A stretch of 64,000 bases of DNA, from contig CAWDKZ010000009.1 in NCBI GenBank assembly GCA_963803025.1, positions 1-64,000 on the forward strand, given 5' to 3'. The notes beneath the pieces were generated by a model. It searched no databases and was not told the DNA's origin. It saw only the letters and a program-made list of their open reading frames with translations. Positions 8,354 to 17,140 of the stretch are shown piece by piece. Source of the stretch: Bog-793 sp963803025. GTDB taxonomy: Bacteria > Actinomycetota > Acidimicrobiia > Acidimicrobiales > Bog-793. The stretch's first letter is position 1. The number at the start of each line of letters is the position of its first letter. The position numbers and the translations under genes are program-made.

Positions 8354-9091
8354 CTAAGCACGGGCCCAAGGGGAATCCGGCTTTCCAACTAGCCGAGTCG
8401 CTGTCGCGACTATCACCATGACGATCAAGGCGATCACTAGCGGATAGACGATATAGACGTGAATGATCAACGCTGCGCCGATGAGGGCGCCTACCAGCAT
8501 TGTGGCCACCGCGATGAAGCGGCGTCCAGCTAGGGATCCCTTCCCGCCGGCGAGCGAGCTATCGGCAGCGGTGCCAGTGATCGTCAAGGTGAGCACCGTG
8601 GTGGTCATGTCGGGCACGGCGAGCTTGCGAGCGGTGGCGTTCTGGATCCCCATGGCGATCCCGAGCACGACGATCAAGGGGTAGCGGAACCCGGTCGTGG
8701 TCGTCATCGAGTCTCTGCTCAGGGCGGCGAGGACGACCGAAGCCGCGAGGAAGACGACTTGGATCGAGGCTGCAGTGCTGAGCAACCGACCTCGGTGCTT
8801 CCCGAGTCGCGAGCCGACTTTGCCACCGGCGAGGGCACCGCACCAGAACGACGCCAAGGCCACGACTGATGCCACAATCGAGAAACCGGGCACCCCAACC
8901 AGGGCAAACCCCAAGAACACGACGTTGCCGGTCATGTTGGCGACAAAGACATGGCCAAGCACCAGAAAGCTGAACGCATCGACCAGGCCGGTGAGAAGTG
9001 TCATGGCCAAGAGCAGCTGCGGCAACGGACCATGCTTGCTGTTGCGTTCTGGAATAAGTGTCTCGCGCACCTCAGCGAGGAAGGTACTCAT
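8354..9091 (-). CDS. DUF1275 (YoaK-type) membrane protein
   Basis: An integral membrane protein of about 245 aa with six hydrophobic segments. The family signature appears as LLAMTLLTGLVDAFSFLVLG, VFVANMTGNVVFLG and FWCGALAGGKVGSRLGKHRG. DUF1275 proteins have no settled function; a transport role is often assumed. The ATG at 9091 overlaps the TGA of the upstream dehydrogenase gene as ATGA, so translation is probably coupled. A longer N-terminus is possible in the frame but would run deep into that gene. Confidence 0.82.
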   Translation of the reverse strand: MSTFLAEVRETLIPERNSKHGPLPQLLLAMTLLTGLVDAFSFLVLGHVFVANMTGNVVFLGFALVGVPGFSIVASVVALASFWCGALAGGKVGSRLGKHRGRLLSTAASIQVVFLAASVVLAALSRDSMTTTTGFRYPLIVVLGIAMGIQNATARKLAVPDMTTTVLTLTITGTAADSSLAGGKGSLAGRRFIAVATMLVGALIGAALIIHVYIVYPLVIALIVMVIVATATRLVGKPDSPWARA

Positions 9092-9999
9092 GGTCGGACG
9101 GCGACATCGGCGTAGACGACCGAGAGATCCTTGTCCCCCCATCCGTTTCTCACCATGCGGTGCCACGACTCGATGAGGCTTTGGGTCAATGGAAGCTCGA
9201 CGCCAGCCGAGCTGGCGCCAGCCAGGGCAAGATCGGCGTCCTTGACAGCGTGCTTGAGCGCGAAGCTCGGTGTGAAATCGTCTTTCAGCATCTGCCGGGC
9301 CTTGACGACGGCATACGGCGACCCGATCGGAGCGTCGAGGAGGTCGACTATCAACTCCGGGTCGACGCCTAGGGCGGCGGCAAAGCGAAGCGTTTCAGCC
9401 GTGGACTCGACGAGATCGACTAGCCAGTTGTTGAGCACCAGCTTCGCTCTGCTGCCAGCACCGGCAGGGCCGAGCCAGATCGTCCGCCGGCCGATCGCAT
9501 CCAGCACGGGCGCCACGATCTCGTGGACTTCGACAGGGCCGCTTGCGAGCACAAGCAAGGTGCCGGCCTCGGCCGGAGCGACGCTTCCCGAGACCGGGGC
9601 GTCGACGAAGCTCACACCGTGCGCCTCAGCAAGTACCGCGAACCGGTCGGTCCAGTCGATGCCCACCGTGCTCATCTGCAGCCAGACCAAGTCGCTCTCG
9701 GCACGGGCGAAGGGCCCGTCCGGATCGCTCATCACGGCGTGCACCGTTGAGCCGTCGGACAGCATCGTGAGAAGGACATCGGCGCCCACCGCCGCTTCTC
9801 CGGGAGAGGCTGCCGCCGTCGCCCCGGCCTCGACCAACGAGACGACATTGGCGGGCGAACGGTTCCAGACCCTGACGCTGAACCCGGCTGAGATCAGTCT
9901 CGCGGTCATCGGCCTCCCCATGTGTCCGATGCCGAGCACGCCAACGGTGGGCAACTCTTTTTGCATCGGCTCTTGGTTCCTGATGTCGCTCTTATTCAT
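9088..9999 (-). CDS. 3-hydroxyisobutyrate dehydrogenase-family oxidoreductase
   Basis: An NAD(P)-dependent beta-hydroxyacid dehydrogenase of 303 aa. The Rossmann motif is GVLGIGHMGRPM (residues 20-31). The substrate-binding motif is FVDAPVSGSVAPAEAGTL. The catalytic lysine is Lys186 in GAGSRAKLVLNNW. Members oxidise 3-hydroxyisobutyrate, tartronate semialdehyde or other short hydroxyacids, and the sequence alone does not fix the substrate. The gene overlaps the DUF1275 gene by 4 bp and is transcribed away from a truncated gene at 10052. Confidence 0.85.
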   Translation of the reverse strand: MNKSDIRNQEPMQKELPTVGVLGIGHMGRPMTARLISAGFSVRVWNRSPANVVSLVEAGATAAASPGEAAVGADVLLTMLSDGSTVHAVMSDPDGPFARAESDLVWLQMSTVGIDWTDRFAVLAEAHGVSFVDAPVSGSVAPAEAGTLLVLASGPVEVHEIVAPVLDAIGRRTIWLGPAGAGSRAKLVLNNWLVDLVESTAETLRFAAALGVDPELIVDLLDAPIGSPYAVVKARQMLKDDFTPSFALKHAVKDADLALAGASSAGVELPLTQSLIESWHRMVRNGWGDKDLSVVYADVAVRP

Positions 10000-10051
10000 C
10001 GAGTCCCCTTTCGGGTAGTTCGTTCAGACGGTTTCGAAAGAAGGTCCGGCA

Positions 10052-10165
10052 ATGAGCGTCACGGCCATCCCCGTCGGAGCTGCGTTGCCCCTCCACGAGA
10101 TGTTCGGACACTACGCAGAAGTGATGCGACGTGCCGAAGCGCCCGGCTGGAACGAATGGCTCGCC
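10052..10165 (+). pseudogene. 5' stump of an unidentified gene
   Basis: ATG 10052, with GAAAGAAGG upstream, opens MSVTAIPVGAALPLHEMFGH and about 18 further residues (EVMRRAEAPGWNEW). The frame then fuses to IS1634 transposase sequence. It is a plausible genuine gene start, divergent from the dehydrogenase, destroyed by an IS scar. I do not recognise the family. Confidence 0.4.
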
Positions 10166-10272
10166 GGCGCGGACGGGATTCCACGCCAGGTGATCACTCG
10201 GCCAAGTCCCTTGCAGGCGAAGATCCTCGCCGCGTTCGGCGTGGACACCTCGACCTGGCGCGCACAGCTCAC
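10166..10272 (+). pseudogene. 3' scar of an IS1634-family transposase
   Basis: About 107 bp match the end of the IS1634 transposase gene at 44222-44333 with only a few substitutions (GADGIPRQVITRPSPLQAKI ... AFGVDTSTWR). Similarity ends at AGCTCACC, just after the position of the transposase stop. It shows that an IS1634 copy was once here or recombined here. Confidence 0.7.
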
Positions 10273-10386
10273 CCGATTCGATCTTCGGGGCGATGTGGTG
10301 ACAAAACGGGCGGAGCGCGCCCCGTTGACCTGCGCCTTCATCGCTCACCCGCTGAAGTCGGGCCAGACGATCCAGCTCGCACGGCG

Positions 10387-10665
10387 ACGCGACAGATGAT
10401 TGGCGTTTTCTCGCAACTTGAACGGGGCATGATCCCTGCTCGAATGCGCGCTGGGCGACGCTTGAAGGCAGAGCGCGGAGGATACGCGTTCGGTTCGCCT
10501 CCCTACTGATTCCGCGCAGAGAACCGCGAGCTCGCGCCGATAGCCGAAGAGCAAGAAGCAATTGCACTCGCTCGAAAGTTGCGTGAGGAAGGTATCAGTC
10601 TTCGAACGATTGCAACGACACTTGAAGACATGGGGTTCCGGCGACGAAGCGGCTCGACTCGCTAG
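10387..10665 (+). pseudogene. Serine recombinase C-terminal fragment with nonsense codon
   Basis: The frame reads RQMIGVFSQLERGMIPARMR and RLKAERGGYAFGSPPY, then TGA at 10507. It continues open as FRAENRELAPIAEEQEAIAL and EEGISLRTIATTLEDMGFRR to TAG 10663-10665. This is the end of a resolvase domain plus the following HTH/recombinase-domain region, with the N-terminal catalytic part missing. It is a separate remnant from the recombinase at 7412. Confidence 0.7.
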
Positions 10666-10759
10666 CATGCGGTTTAAGTCACTAGAGCGAACAATTCTCC
10701 CTTGGCTGAACCCGCAGAGGTCATCCCAATTCGCGTTCACATCAAGGCGCGCTCGAAGA

Positions 10760-11467
10760 CTAACTTTCTCCGAGCAAGCGACTCTTCGCTGTTTCGAACT
10801 CCTCAGCCGTTAATACACCCGCATCTCGTAGCTCACCAAATTTCTTGATTTCGTCGGCCACACCGAGACCTGATGCAGGTGGTATCTCAGGCTCGGTTGT
10901 CAACACTCCGAAGTGAGCGGTCAATGCCTTGGCTGTCGGTCCAAGCAACTTCACAACATCGGCGTACGACTTGGGCGTGAGAAACTCGACGTGCTCACCA
11001 GCGGTGGTGGTCACTCGAATGGCACGGTATTCGGCTGCGCGTCCAACCCGCGCATTGTGCACAGCTGTCGCTGCGACGAATGCCACGCCGATTAGACCGA
11101 ATCCGAAGGCGCTATGTTGCCTACCTTTAGGTGCGTCTATCTCACCAAGTTCGATATTGCGAAGCTCGGCCCATGGAACGAGAACTCTGGTCGTACCGAA
11201 ATGGCCCCACACGATCCCCTTGTCGTTGACGGCGAGTGCGGACTTAGTTTTGAGATCGACGGCTCGATACACCGGGTTCATGTGGCCCGATGGAATCCCA
11301 GCCCACCACTCGCCATCCTCGATTCCGGGCTGGGCTCCAGCGTTCTCAACACTGCGAGCGTGACGTTCGCTGGCTTTGTCGGTCAGCGCATGCCCAGCCA
11401 GGTAAAGCGGACTGGTCTTGAGCAGACCTTTGCCTAGCCGCTTCATTCTGCCGGGCCCATCAGCCAT
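10760..11467 (-). CDS. SHOCT-domain protein of unknown function
   Basis: The 235-aa product ends in a clear SHOCT (short C-terminal) domain, DEIKKFGELRDAGVLTAEEF followed by ETAKSRLL. This domain often sits at the end of proteins with a PH-like or membrane domain. Residues in the middle (WGHFGTTRVLVPWAELRNIE) look like a PH-type beta domain. A hydrophobic stretch SAFGFGLIGVAFVAATAV may touch the membrane. ATG 11467 is preferred because GAGGA lies six bases upstream. The role is unknown. Confidence 0.65.
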   Translation of the reverse strand: MADGPGRMKRLGKGLLKTSPLYLAGHALTDKASERHARSVENAGAQPGIEDGEWWAGIPSGHMNPVYRAVDLKTKSALAVNDKGIVWGHFGTTRVLVPWAELRNIELGEIDAPKGRQHSAFGFGLIGVAFVAATAVHNARVGRAAEYRAIRVTTTAGEHVEFLTPKSYADVVKLLGPTAKALTAHFGVLTTEPEIPPASGLGVADEIKKFGELRDAGVLTAEEFETAKSRLLGES

Positions 11468-11583
11468 CGTGGTCCTCGCTACCACGTCGGAGCGCCGTTC
11501 TTCCAATCAAGCGTCCTAGACAGCGAGACTTCGAGAATCTGAGCATTCGTCTCCTTCCGGTTCATCCCCCCGGTCGCCGGTCA

Positions 11584-11750
11584 GCGCTGTGCTTCGCCCC
11601 CGTCCCGCCGTCCGTGCGTTCCGTGCGTTCGCCCCCCTTCGGCTGGCCTGCTCGCCCCTTCGCTTCCTCGGCCGTTGCCCTTGCCGCCGAGTGGCCGCCT
11701 TTCCGTCCCCGGTCTTTGGCCTGCCTTCCCGCGCCTGTCCCTCTCTCCCC
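11584..11750. other. A-depleted block, copy 1
   Basis: The + strand has one A in 167 nt (A-free 11584-11689 and 11691-11750). It shares long stretches with the A-free block at 52933-53172, for example CCCCCGTCCCGCCGTCCGTG. The surrounding gap, 11508-11818, contains no gene I can support on the + strand. The minus strand is open in all frames, as any T-free strand must be. Confidence 0.6.
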
Positions 11751-11818
11751 ACCGCATGATGACGGACCAGCACTATCATTCGCACCGGGTCTGAGCCGCC
11801 AAGTATGCCGAGGCGCAC

Positions 11819-12259
11819 GTGCCAGCAACCCGCAAGCCGCTCAAGGACCAATGGCCGAAACTCCTCGCCATCGTGCTGGTCATTCTGGCCCTGGTCTTGA
11901 TCTCTGACCTTCGCGGCAGCCACAAGTCGCAAACTTCCTCGGCGGCGAGTTCCCACCGTTACCACACGCCCAAGTGCTTTACAGCCGCGCAATCGTGGAA
12001 CGAGATAGGACAAACTGGCTGCGTCCAATTCCTTGTCGGCTACACCTACGTCTCAGCAGCGGGTAACGCGTACTTGGACCAGTACGCCGACTATTCGACT
12101 GGCTTCGGGGTATGGATTCCAGCCGGGTATTCATTCGGATCTGCCGATACCGCAAAGTACGCATATCAGACCATCGACGTGACCGGCGTGATCACTTCGT
12201 ACGACGGCGCCCCTCAGATCGAGGTCTCTGACTCGTCGCAAATCCACTCGGTGGGCTAG
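11819..12259 (+). CDS. Membrane-anchored exported protein with OB-fold-like domain
   Basis: The 146-aa product has an N-terminal hydrophobic anchor, LLAIVLVILALVLISDL (about residues 15-31), and a Ser-rich linker. The C-terminal domain follows: GCVQFLVGYTYVSAAGNAYL, GFGVWIPAGYSF, and IDVTGVITSYDGAPQIEVSD. The end (V.VTG.I..Y.G.PQI.V.D..QI) resembles small exported OB-fold proteins. The start is GTG 11819 with GAGG five bases upstream. Function unknown. It lies directly after the A-depleted block. Confidence 0.6.
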   Translation: MPATRKPLKDQWPKLLAIVLVILALVLISDLRGSHKSQTSSAASSHRYHTPKCFTAAQSWNEIGQTGCVQFLVGYTYVSAAGNAYLDQYADYSTGFGVWIPAGYSFGSADTAKYAYQTIDVTGVITSYDGAPQIEVSDSSQIHSVG

Positions 12260-12394
12260 TCCAGTAGTTCGGCAAAGTGCGTAAGCGACCCCTTCCCGTC
12301 GTGGCGGACCCGGCTCGGAATCCCTAGACGCCTAGGGACTTCGACGCGGGCGGCGAAGGAGGAGCGGCCGGGGTGGTGATCCTCGTCGGCGACC

Positions 12395-12721
12395 TCAGCT
12401 CAGGCCCTGACGGCGGTGCTCCTCACGCCAGGCTGCGGCGACCCTACGCATGTATTGGCGTTCACGCCAACCGCGCCGGATCGAACACTCAGCAGCACGG
12501 TTGACTTCATGATCCCAGTGAGGCTCGGCCGCTGGCCAGCTATGCAGGTCGCTGGTTCGCTTCCAACCCATCTGCTTGAGCTGGAAGTCTACGTACTCCG
12601 CTAGGGCCGATATCGGAATGTCAATCCTGTGAATCTCAGGTAACTCTGTGCTCGCCAGCTGGCTCACCAAGGAGCACCTGCGGGAGGTATATGCCGTCGA
12701 TGATCCGTTCGAGGCGGGCAT
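12395..12721 (-). CDS. Hypothetical protein
   Basis: An open frame of 108 codons with plausible amino-acid composition: RIDIPISALAEYVDFQLKQM and WDHEVNRAAECSIRRGWRER. No family is recognised. The N-terminal third overlaps the ISL3 remnant on the other strand, so the real protein may begin later, around LASTELPEI. It could also be a fragment. Confidence 0.3.
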   Translation of the reverse strand: MPASNGSSTAYTSRRCSLVSQLASTELPEIHRIDIPISALAEYVDFQLKQMGWKRTSDLHSWPAAEPHWDHEVNRAAECSIRRGWRERQYMRRVAAAWREEHRRQGLS

Positions 12722-13013
12722 CCTCCTGGATGCCGTGCTCGAAGAGTGCTCAACATCGGAAGTCCCCGAGCTGCGGCGCCTCGGCGGAACCCTTCGTCGC
12801 TGACGAAGCGAGATCCTGAACCATCACCGCACCGGCGACAGCAATGGACCTACGGAAGCGATGAACCTGCTCATCAAGAAGATCAAGCGCGCCGGTTGCG
12901 GCTTCACGAACTTTCAGCACTACCGGCTCCGTCTTCTCGCACACTGCGGGCTCCAATGGCAGACTCACCGTGCCACATCAATGCGAGGCCGTTCCCCCCA
13001 CTTGGCCGCGTAG
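12651..13013 (+). pseudogene. ISL3-family transposase C-terminal remnant
   Basis: One frame of 120 codons reads LASWLTKEHLREVYAVDDPF, then a nonsense codon (TGA after GGTLRR). It resumes as RSEILNHHRTGDSNGPTEAM and LLIKKIKRAGCGFTNFQHYR to TAG 13011. The EILNHH.TG.SNG.TEA.N..IK motif with its acidic residue is the ISL3 DDE C-terminus. The N-terminal two thirds of the transposase are absent. Confidence 0.75.
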
Positions 13014-13226
13014 TGCCTCTTTTCTGCTCTGACAGAAGGCCGAATCACGACCGTGCACCTTTCAAGCTTCTCCCCTGGCACCCAGGGGCGAGTCCTATCT
13101 CAGACGTCCGCTGGCCGAGCGGGCTGCACGCCGGTCTCGTCGCCCCCCGCATATCACCGTGCTCGCCGGCTTCGTCCTGGTCCTCGGCCGCGAGCGGTCC
13201 GCCCCGCTGCGACACATTGGCCTATT

Positions 13227-14093
13227 TCAATATGCCCGGTACCCGGGGACGCGGGTATTGATGCGGTACAGGGACGTCGACGCACACACAAACAAGCTCA
13301 GCCGCGTGCTCTCTCCCCAGGCCAGGTTGCCGACCACCTCCGGTGTTTGGACCGACCCGAGATGGGTCCCGGTGGGGTCGAAAACGTGAAACCCCCCCGG
13401 ACCTGTGCAATAGATATTGCCCTCCACGTCGATCTTCATCCCGTCAGGCACGCCGTCACCGTCCCCGGTAACCTCAGCCCAGATCTCGCCGCCGCTCAAC
13501 GAGCCGTCCTGCCCCAACCTGAAGGCTCTGATATGCATTCGCGGGCTGTCGTTGACGAACAGCACCTTGCCATCGAGGGAAAAGCAGAGGCCGTTTGGCT
13601 CCTCGAAATCGTTTGCAAGGAGCTCGATCTCGCCCGTAGCCCGGATCCGGTATACCCCGCGAAACGGCTGACCAGGCTCTCGAGGCACGCCGAAATATTC
13701 TTGGCGCCCGAACGTCGGGTCGGTGAAGTAAATGTTGCCATCGGGCCCGACCACTACGTCGTTGGGACTGTTCAGTTCTCGGCCATCGAAGTGATCTGCA
13801 AGAACCCTTAGCTCACCGCCCTCTTCGCGTACTACCCGGCTTGTGGCGTGCTCGCAAGTGATCAACCGGCCCATGGGGTCGTAGGTACTGCCATTAGCCA
13901 TGTTACTTGGGCTCCGGTACTTCTGGACGCCGGTGGTTGCGTCCCAACGCCACATGGCATTACCGTGAATATCACTGAAAACCAGGAACTCTCCTTCATC
14001 CGACCACGCCGGCCCCTCAGTGAAGTCGAACCCAGTGGCGATCCGCTCTAGCGCCTTCGCGTCTTCTATGAGCCGCGTCAAACTTGTAGTCAT
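13227..14093 (-). CDS. SMP-30/gluconolactonase/LRE-family lactonase
   Basis: A six-bladed beta-propeller hydrolase of 288 aa, full length for the family, predicted to open aldonolactones to sugar acids. Metal-ligand regions are visible: Glu in FTEGPAWSDEGEFLVFSDI, Asn in NSPNDVVVGPDGNIYFTD, and Asp in DGVPDGMKIDVEGNIYCTGP. ATG 14093 has GGAGG six bases upstream. It is divergent from the cyclase/LarA-like pair across a 564-bp gap, and its position suggests a part in the sugar-acid island. Confidence 0.88.
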   Translation of the reverse strand: MTTSLTRLIEDAKALERIATGFDFTEGPAWSDEGEFLVFSDIHGNAMWRWDATTGVQKYRSPSNMANGSTYDPMGRLITCEHATSRVVREEGGELRVLADHFDGRELNSPNDVVVGPDGNIYFTDPTFGRQEYFGVPREPGQPFRGVYRIRATGEIELLANDFEEPNGLCFSLDGKVLFVNDSPRMHIRAFRLGQDGSLSGGEIWAEVTGDGDGVPDGMKIDVEGNIYCTGPGGFHVFDPTGTHLGSVQTPEVVGNLAWGESTRLSLFVCASTSLYRINTRVPGYRAY

Positions 14094-14657
14094 TCCTGCC
14101 TCCTGTCCTTGAGCGTCAGCTCTAATCTGCGCCTCGCGTTTTAGCCGGCTCTGGACTGGGAAGCCTAGTCAGTTCGGGACAGAGAACCGACAGCATCCAA
14201 CTGGACGTAAAGACGAGGTGTACATCCGCTCGAAGTGGCGCGTGGGCTGGGTGTTCATCCCGGGGCGCCCGCCGGGCCCACAGAGGTCGCCGGTCCCGCG
14301 GTCCGACGAGGCTCTGCCGCATGGGGACGATCTTCGCCATCTTCGCAAACGGGACCAAGGTGCGACCGGCTGGTACCGAAGACCATGGCCGTCCCTTGTC
14401 ACAAGGTGCTCGCTCAGGCGAAGAGGTACACGCGCCCGGTAAGCGCGTGGTCGCCGTCCCCTCTTCGCGAACAGGGGTGCGCGGGCCGCACGGGACTGCC
14501 GGCGAGGGCTTTGGAGAACAAGAAGTTACGCCACCGCCGGAACGAGAAGCGGAGCCCGCGCCGCGCTCGCAGTAGAATATAAATGAAACCCGGCACAAAA
14601 CCGATTCCAGCAAACTGGCCCAAACCCGCTGGGTCTCACAACAACATGGAGGTCTTC
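14094..14657. promoter_or_regulatory. Divergent intergenic region
   Basis: The 564 bp separate the divergent SMP-30 and cyclase genes and should hold both promoters. No protein-coding signal is convincing. The only AT-rich patch is at about 14573-14588 (TAGAATATAAATGAAA), roughly 70 bp before the cyclase start. Confidence 0.35.
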
Positions 14658-15437
14658 ATGTCCCAGACTCGACTTGCCACCGAGACGGCTGGCTCGTCGA
14701 CCGCTCAGCTTGCCACTCTGATCGCGGGCTGCGACGTGGTCGACCTTGCTCCTCTCCTCTTCCCTAACATGCCCCGCTGGTCCACGCACCCAGACCTCGC
14801 GATCATCGACGACTCGCGCAACTTTGAACAGAACGGCTACTTCCTGCAGACTCTTGTCCTGCCCGAGCATGTCGGTTGCCACGTCGACGTACCAGCGCAT
14901 TACATCAGGGCAATGGCCGACAAGACGATGGACACCTTCCCCCCCGATTGTGTCATGGGCCCGGCCAAGAAGGTGGACGTCTCGCAGCTGGACCTGGGAC
15001 CGGGCGAGCTCCTGACCCTCGCTCGGTTCGAGCAGGCCGCGGGCGCTGCCGGCATCTCGATCGACGTGGGCGACATCGCCATCGTCGAGTTTGGCTGGGA
15101 CAAGAACTTGCCTGGCGGCAGCGCCGAGCGCCCCGATGGTTGGTGGGGGAGCAACAACCCCGGTTTTGCGGAGGACCTATGCGCCTGGCTCGCCAAGCGA
15201 CGCGTGAAGGCCGTCGGTGGCGACACGGTCTCAGTCGACCTCGCTCAGGTCGACGGGGTCGTTGTCTCCGATTTCGGTCATAGCAAGTACTTCCTCCCCA
15301 ACAGCATTCTCATCATCGAGGGGCTCCAGAACCTCGCCGCCGTGCCTGCGTCGTTTTACTTCCTCGCCCTGCCCCTGAGGACCAGAGGCGGGTCAGGCTC
15401 GCCATTGCGGCCGGTTGGCCTCGTGCCGCGTACCTGA
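14658..15437 (+). CDS. Cyclase-family (kynurenine-formamidase-like) metal hydrolase
   Basis: The cyclase family includes metal-dependent hydrolases such as bacterial kynurenine formamidase and isatin hydrolase. The signature GTHxDxPxH appears as GCHVDVPAHYI, and the second region is VKAVGGDTVSVDLAQ. The 259-aa length is usual. ATG 14658 has GGAGG seven bases upstream; an in-frame ATG at 14583 lacks one. LarA-like 15455 follows after 17 bp, so the two are likely one operon. The substrate is not deducible. Confidence 0.8.
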   Translation: MSQTRLATETAGSSTAQLATLIAGCDVVDLAPLLFPNMPRWSTHPDLAIIDDSRNFEQNGYFLQTLVLPEHVGCHVDVPAHYIRAMADKTMDTFPPDCVMGPAKKVDVSQLDLGPGELLTLARFEQAAGAAGISIDVGDIAIVEFGWDKNLPGGSAERPDGWWGSNNPGFAEDLCAWLAKRRVKAVGGDTVSVDLAQVDGVVVSDFGHSKYFLPNSILIIEGLQNLAAVPASFYFLALPLRTRGGSGSPLRPVGLVPRT

Positions 15438-15454
15438 CGGGACAGGCGGGACCC

Positions 15455-16762
15455 ATGAGCTCGGAGGTTCAACTGTCAGGGTCTGGGTCGCGCGTCAAGC
15501 AATTGGAGTGGTTCGAACTTTCCCGGGCCGCCCCGGAACAAGGTTTTGAGGCTGTCGGCCTGCGCCGGGACTTGGCCCAGCTCGTTGAGGAGAGGGTCCA
15601 GCCCGGCAGCCGGGTGGGCGTAGCCGTGGGCAGCCGTGGCATCGCCCGCGTCGGCGATGTGGTCGCAGAGGTCGTCCAAGCGCTTCAAGACCGTGGCGTG
15701 TCAGCTGTGCTCATACCAGCGATGGGCTCGCATGGCGGGGCAACGCCAGCCGGCCAGCGCAACGTGCTCCACGAGCTCGGTATCAACGAAGGTTCCCTCG
15801 GCGTCCCCATTGATGCATCCATGGAGGTGGTAGAGGTCGGTAAGTTGGCCAGCGGGAAGCCCGTTTACCTGGCTCGTGCCGCCCTCGCTTGCGATGGGGT
15901 CGTGCTGGTCAACAGGGTTAAGCCTCACTCGGACTTCCGTGCGCCGATCGAAAGCGGGCTCACGAAGATGTTGACAATCGGCCTGGGCAAAGAAGCCGGA
16001 GCATCGAGCTTGCACAGTGCCGGCTTCGAAGCTTTCAGCGAAGTGCTGCCCGAAGCCGCCCGCGTCGTTCTCGCGAGCCTGTGGGTGCCTTTCGGCGTGG
16101 CCCTTCTGGAGGACGCGTGGCATCGCGTTCGGCGTGTGGAGGTGGTGCCTGGGGAGTTGCTCCTGGAGCGCGACCAAGCCCTTCTCTTGGAGGCATGGAG
16201 GTACTTTGCGCGGCTACCTTTTGAGGAAGTAGACGTCTTGATATTACGCGAGATCGGCAAGATGATCTCCGGTGCCGGTATGGATCCGAACGTGACGGGC
16301 CGCTTCGCCGGTAAGGAGTTGCCTGCCGGGATCGGCGTGGGCCGCTTGGCGGTGCTCGACCTTACCGAGAACTCCGGGGGCAACGCGATGGGCGTAGGGC
16401 AAGCAGACATCGTGACCGAGCGCCTACGCTCCAAGATCGACTGGACTGCCACGTACGCGAATGCCGCGGCCTCGAAGTCCCTGGCTGGTGCAAAACTGCC
16501 CTTCGTCGCTAGCAGTGACCTCGAGGCCCTATCGCTGGCGATGTTCTCCCTCACGGGTACAAATGTCGGCGCGCTCCGCCTCGTGGCTATGGCGAACACT
16601 CTGGAAGTGAACTATATTGCGGTGTCCAAGCCCCTTGTGGCACCCGCTGAGGCGGCCGGTTACTCCCTAGTGGACGCTCATCGCCACGCAGAGTTCAACA
16701 CCGAGGGGAGCTTGCTGCGCATCGGTGGCCTCGAGTTTTTTGCTGACGCTGGGACTGGGTGA
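15455..16762 (+). CDS. LarA-like (lactate racemase domain) protein
   Basis: A 435-aa protein of the DUF2088/LarA superfamily. Visible family features are RVGVAVGSRGIAR, LIPAMGSHGGATPAGQ and LVNRVKPHSDFRAPIESGLT. Family members racemise or epimerise 2-hydroxyacids with a nickel-pincer cofactor, but many relatives are uncharacterised and the genes for cofactor synthesis (larB, larC, larE) are not in the window. It follows the cyclase gene closely and is convergent with the sensor/regulator gene. Confidence 0.8.
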   Translation: MSSEVQLSGSGSRVKQLEWFELSRAAPEQGFEAVGLRRDLAQLVEERVQPGSRVGVAVGSRGIARVGDVVAEVVQALQDRGVSAVLIPAMGSHGGATPAGQRNVLHELGINEGSLGVPIDASMEVVEVGKLASGKPVYLARAALACDGVVLVNRVKPHSDFRAPIESGLTKMLTIGLGKEAGASSLHSAGFEAFSEVLPEAARVVLASLWVPFGVALLEDAWHRVRRVEVVPGELLLERDQALLLEAWRYFARLPFEEVDVLILREIGKMISGAGMDPNVTGRFAGKELPAGIGVGRLAVLDLTENSGGNAMGVGQADIVTERLRSKIDWTATYANAAASKSLAGAKLPFVASSDLEALSLAMFSLTGTNVGALRLVAMANTLEVNYIAVSKPLVAPAEAAGYSLVDAHRHAEFNTEGSLLRIGGLEFFADAGTG

Positions 16763-16764
16763 GG

Positions 16765-17140
16765 TTACCCAGCAGCGCCCACACGCCCGACCTGGACCGA
16801 GTGCGCCGGCTGTACCATGTCCCCTTCGGGTTCGCCGTCGAGCACTCCGGTCATGTCCGCAAGGGCGGCACCTGTGGCGGCCTGCCGCAGTTCGTGCTCG
16901 GGGCTTACGTGGCCTCTGCCGGCACGTGCCGCTAGCTCCGTGCGGTTGAGGGCGCCGGTCTTGTGAAGGATCGCACTAACGTGCTTCTCGACCGTCTTGA
17001 CAGAAATCCGCAGGTCAGTGGCGATCCGCTTGTCAGGCAAACCCCGTTCGACCAAACGTTTTACTTGCTTTTCACGCTCGGTCAGCGTCGAATGCCCGTG
17101 GGAGTCGCGCCCGTACGCGTAGCCAATCGGCACCTGGGCC
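16765..17140 (-). pseudogene. LuxR-type output domain cut off by a frameshift
   Basis: This reading frame encodes AYGRDSHGHSTLTEREKQVK and IATDLRISVKTVEKHVSAIL, a standard LuxR/NarL helix-turn-helix, plus about 60 more residues. In normal regulators it follows directly after the receiver domain. Here the receiver-bearing frame ends AVLSGPGADWLRV, while the HTH frame starts at AQVPIGYAYG, so one indel near 17135-17150 separates them. I see no slippery heptamer that would suggest programmed frameshifting. No start codon with a ribosome-binding site is evident for independent translation. Confidence 0.6.

Noticed and set aside
14122..14613. Minus-strand gene between the SMP-30 and cyclase genes
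   Set aside because: Composition is Ser/Arg/Pro-rich without hydrophobic pattern or start signal; better treated as the divergent promoter region.
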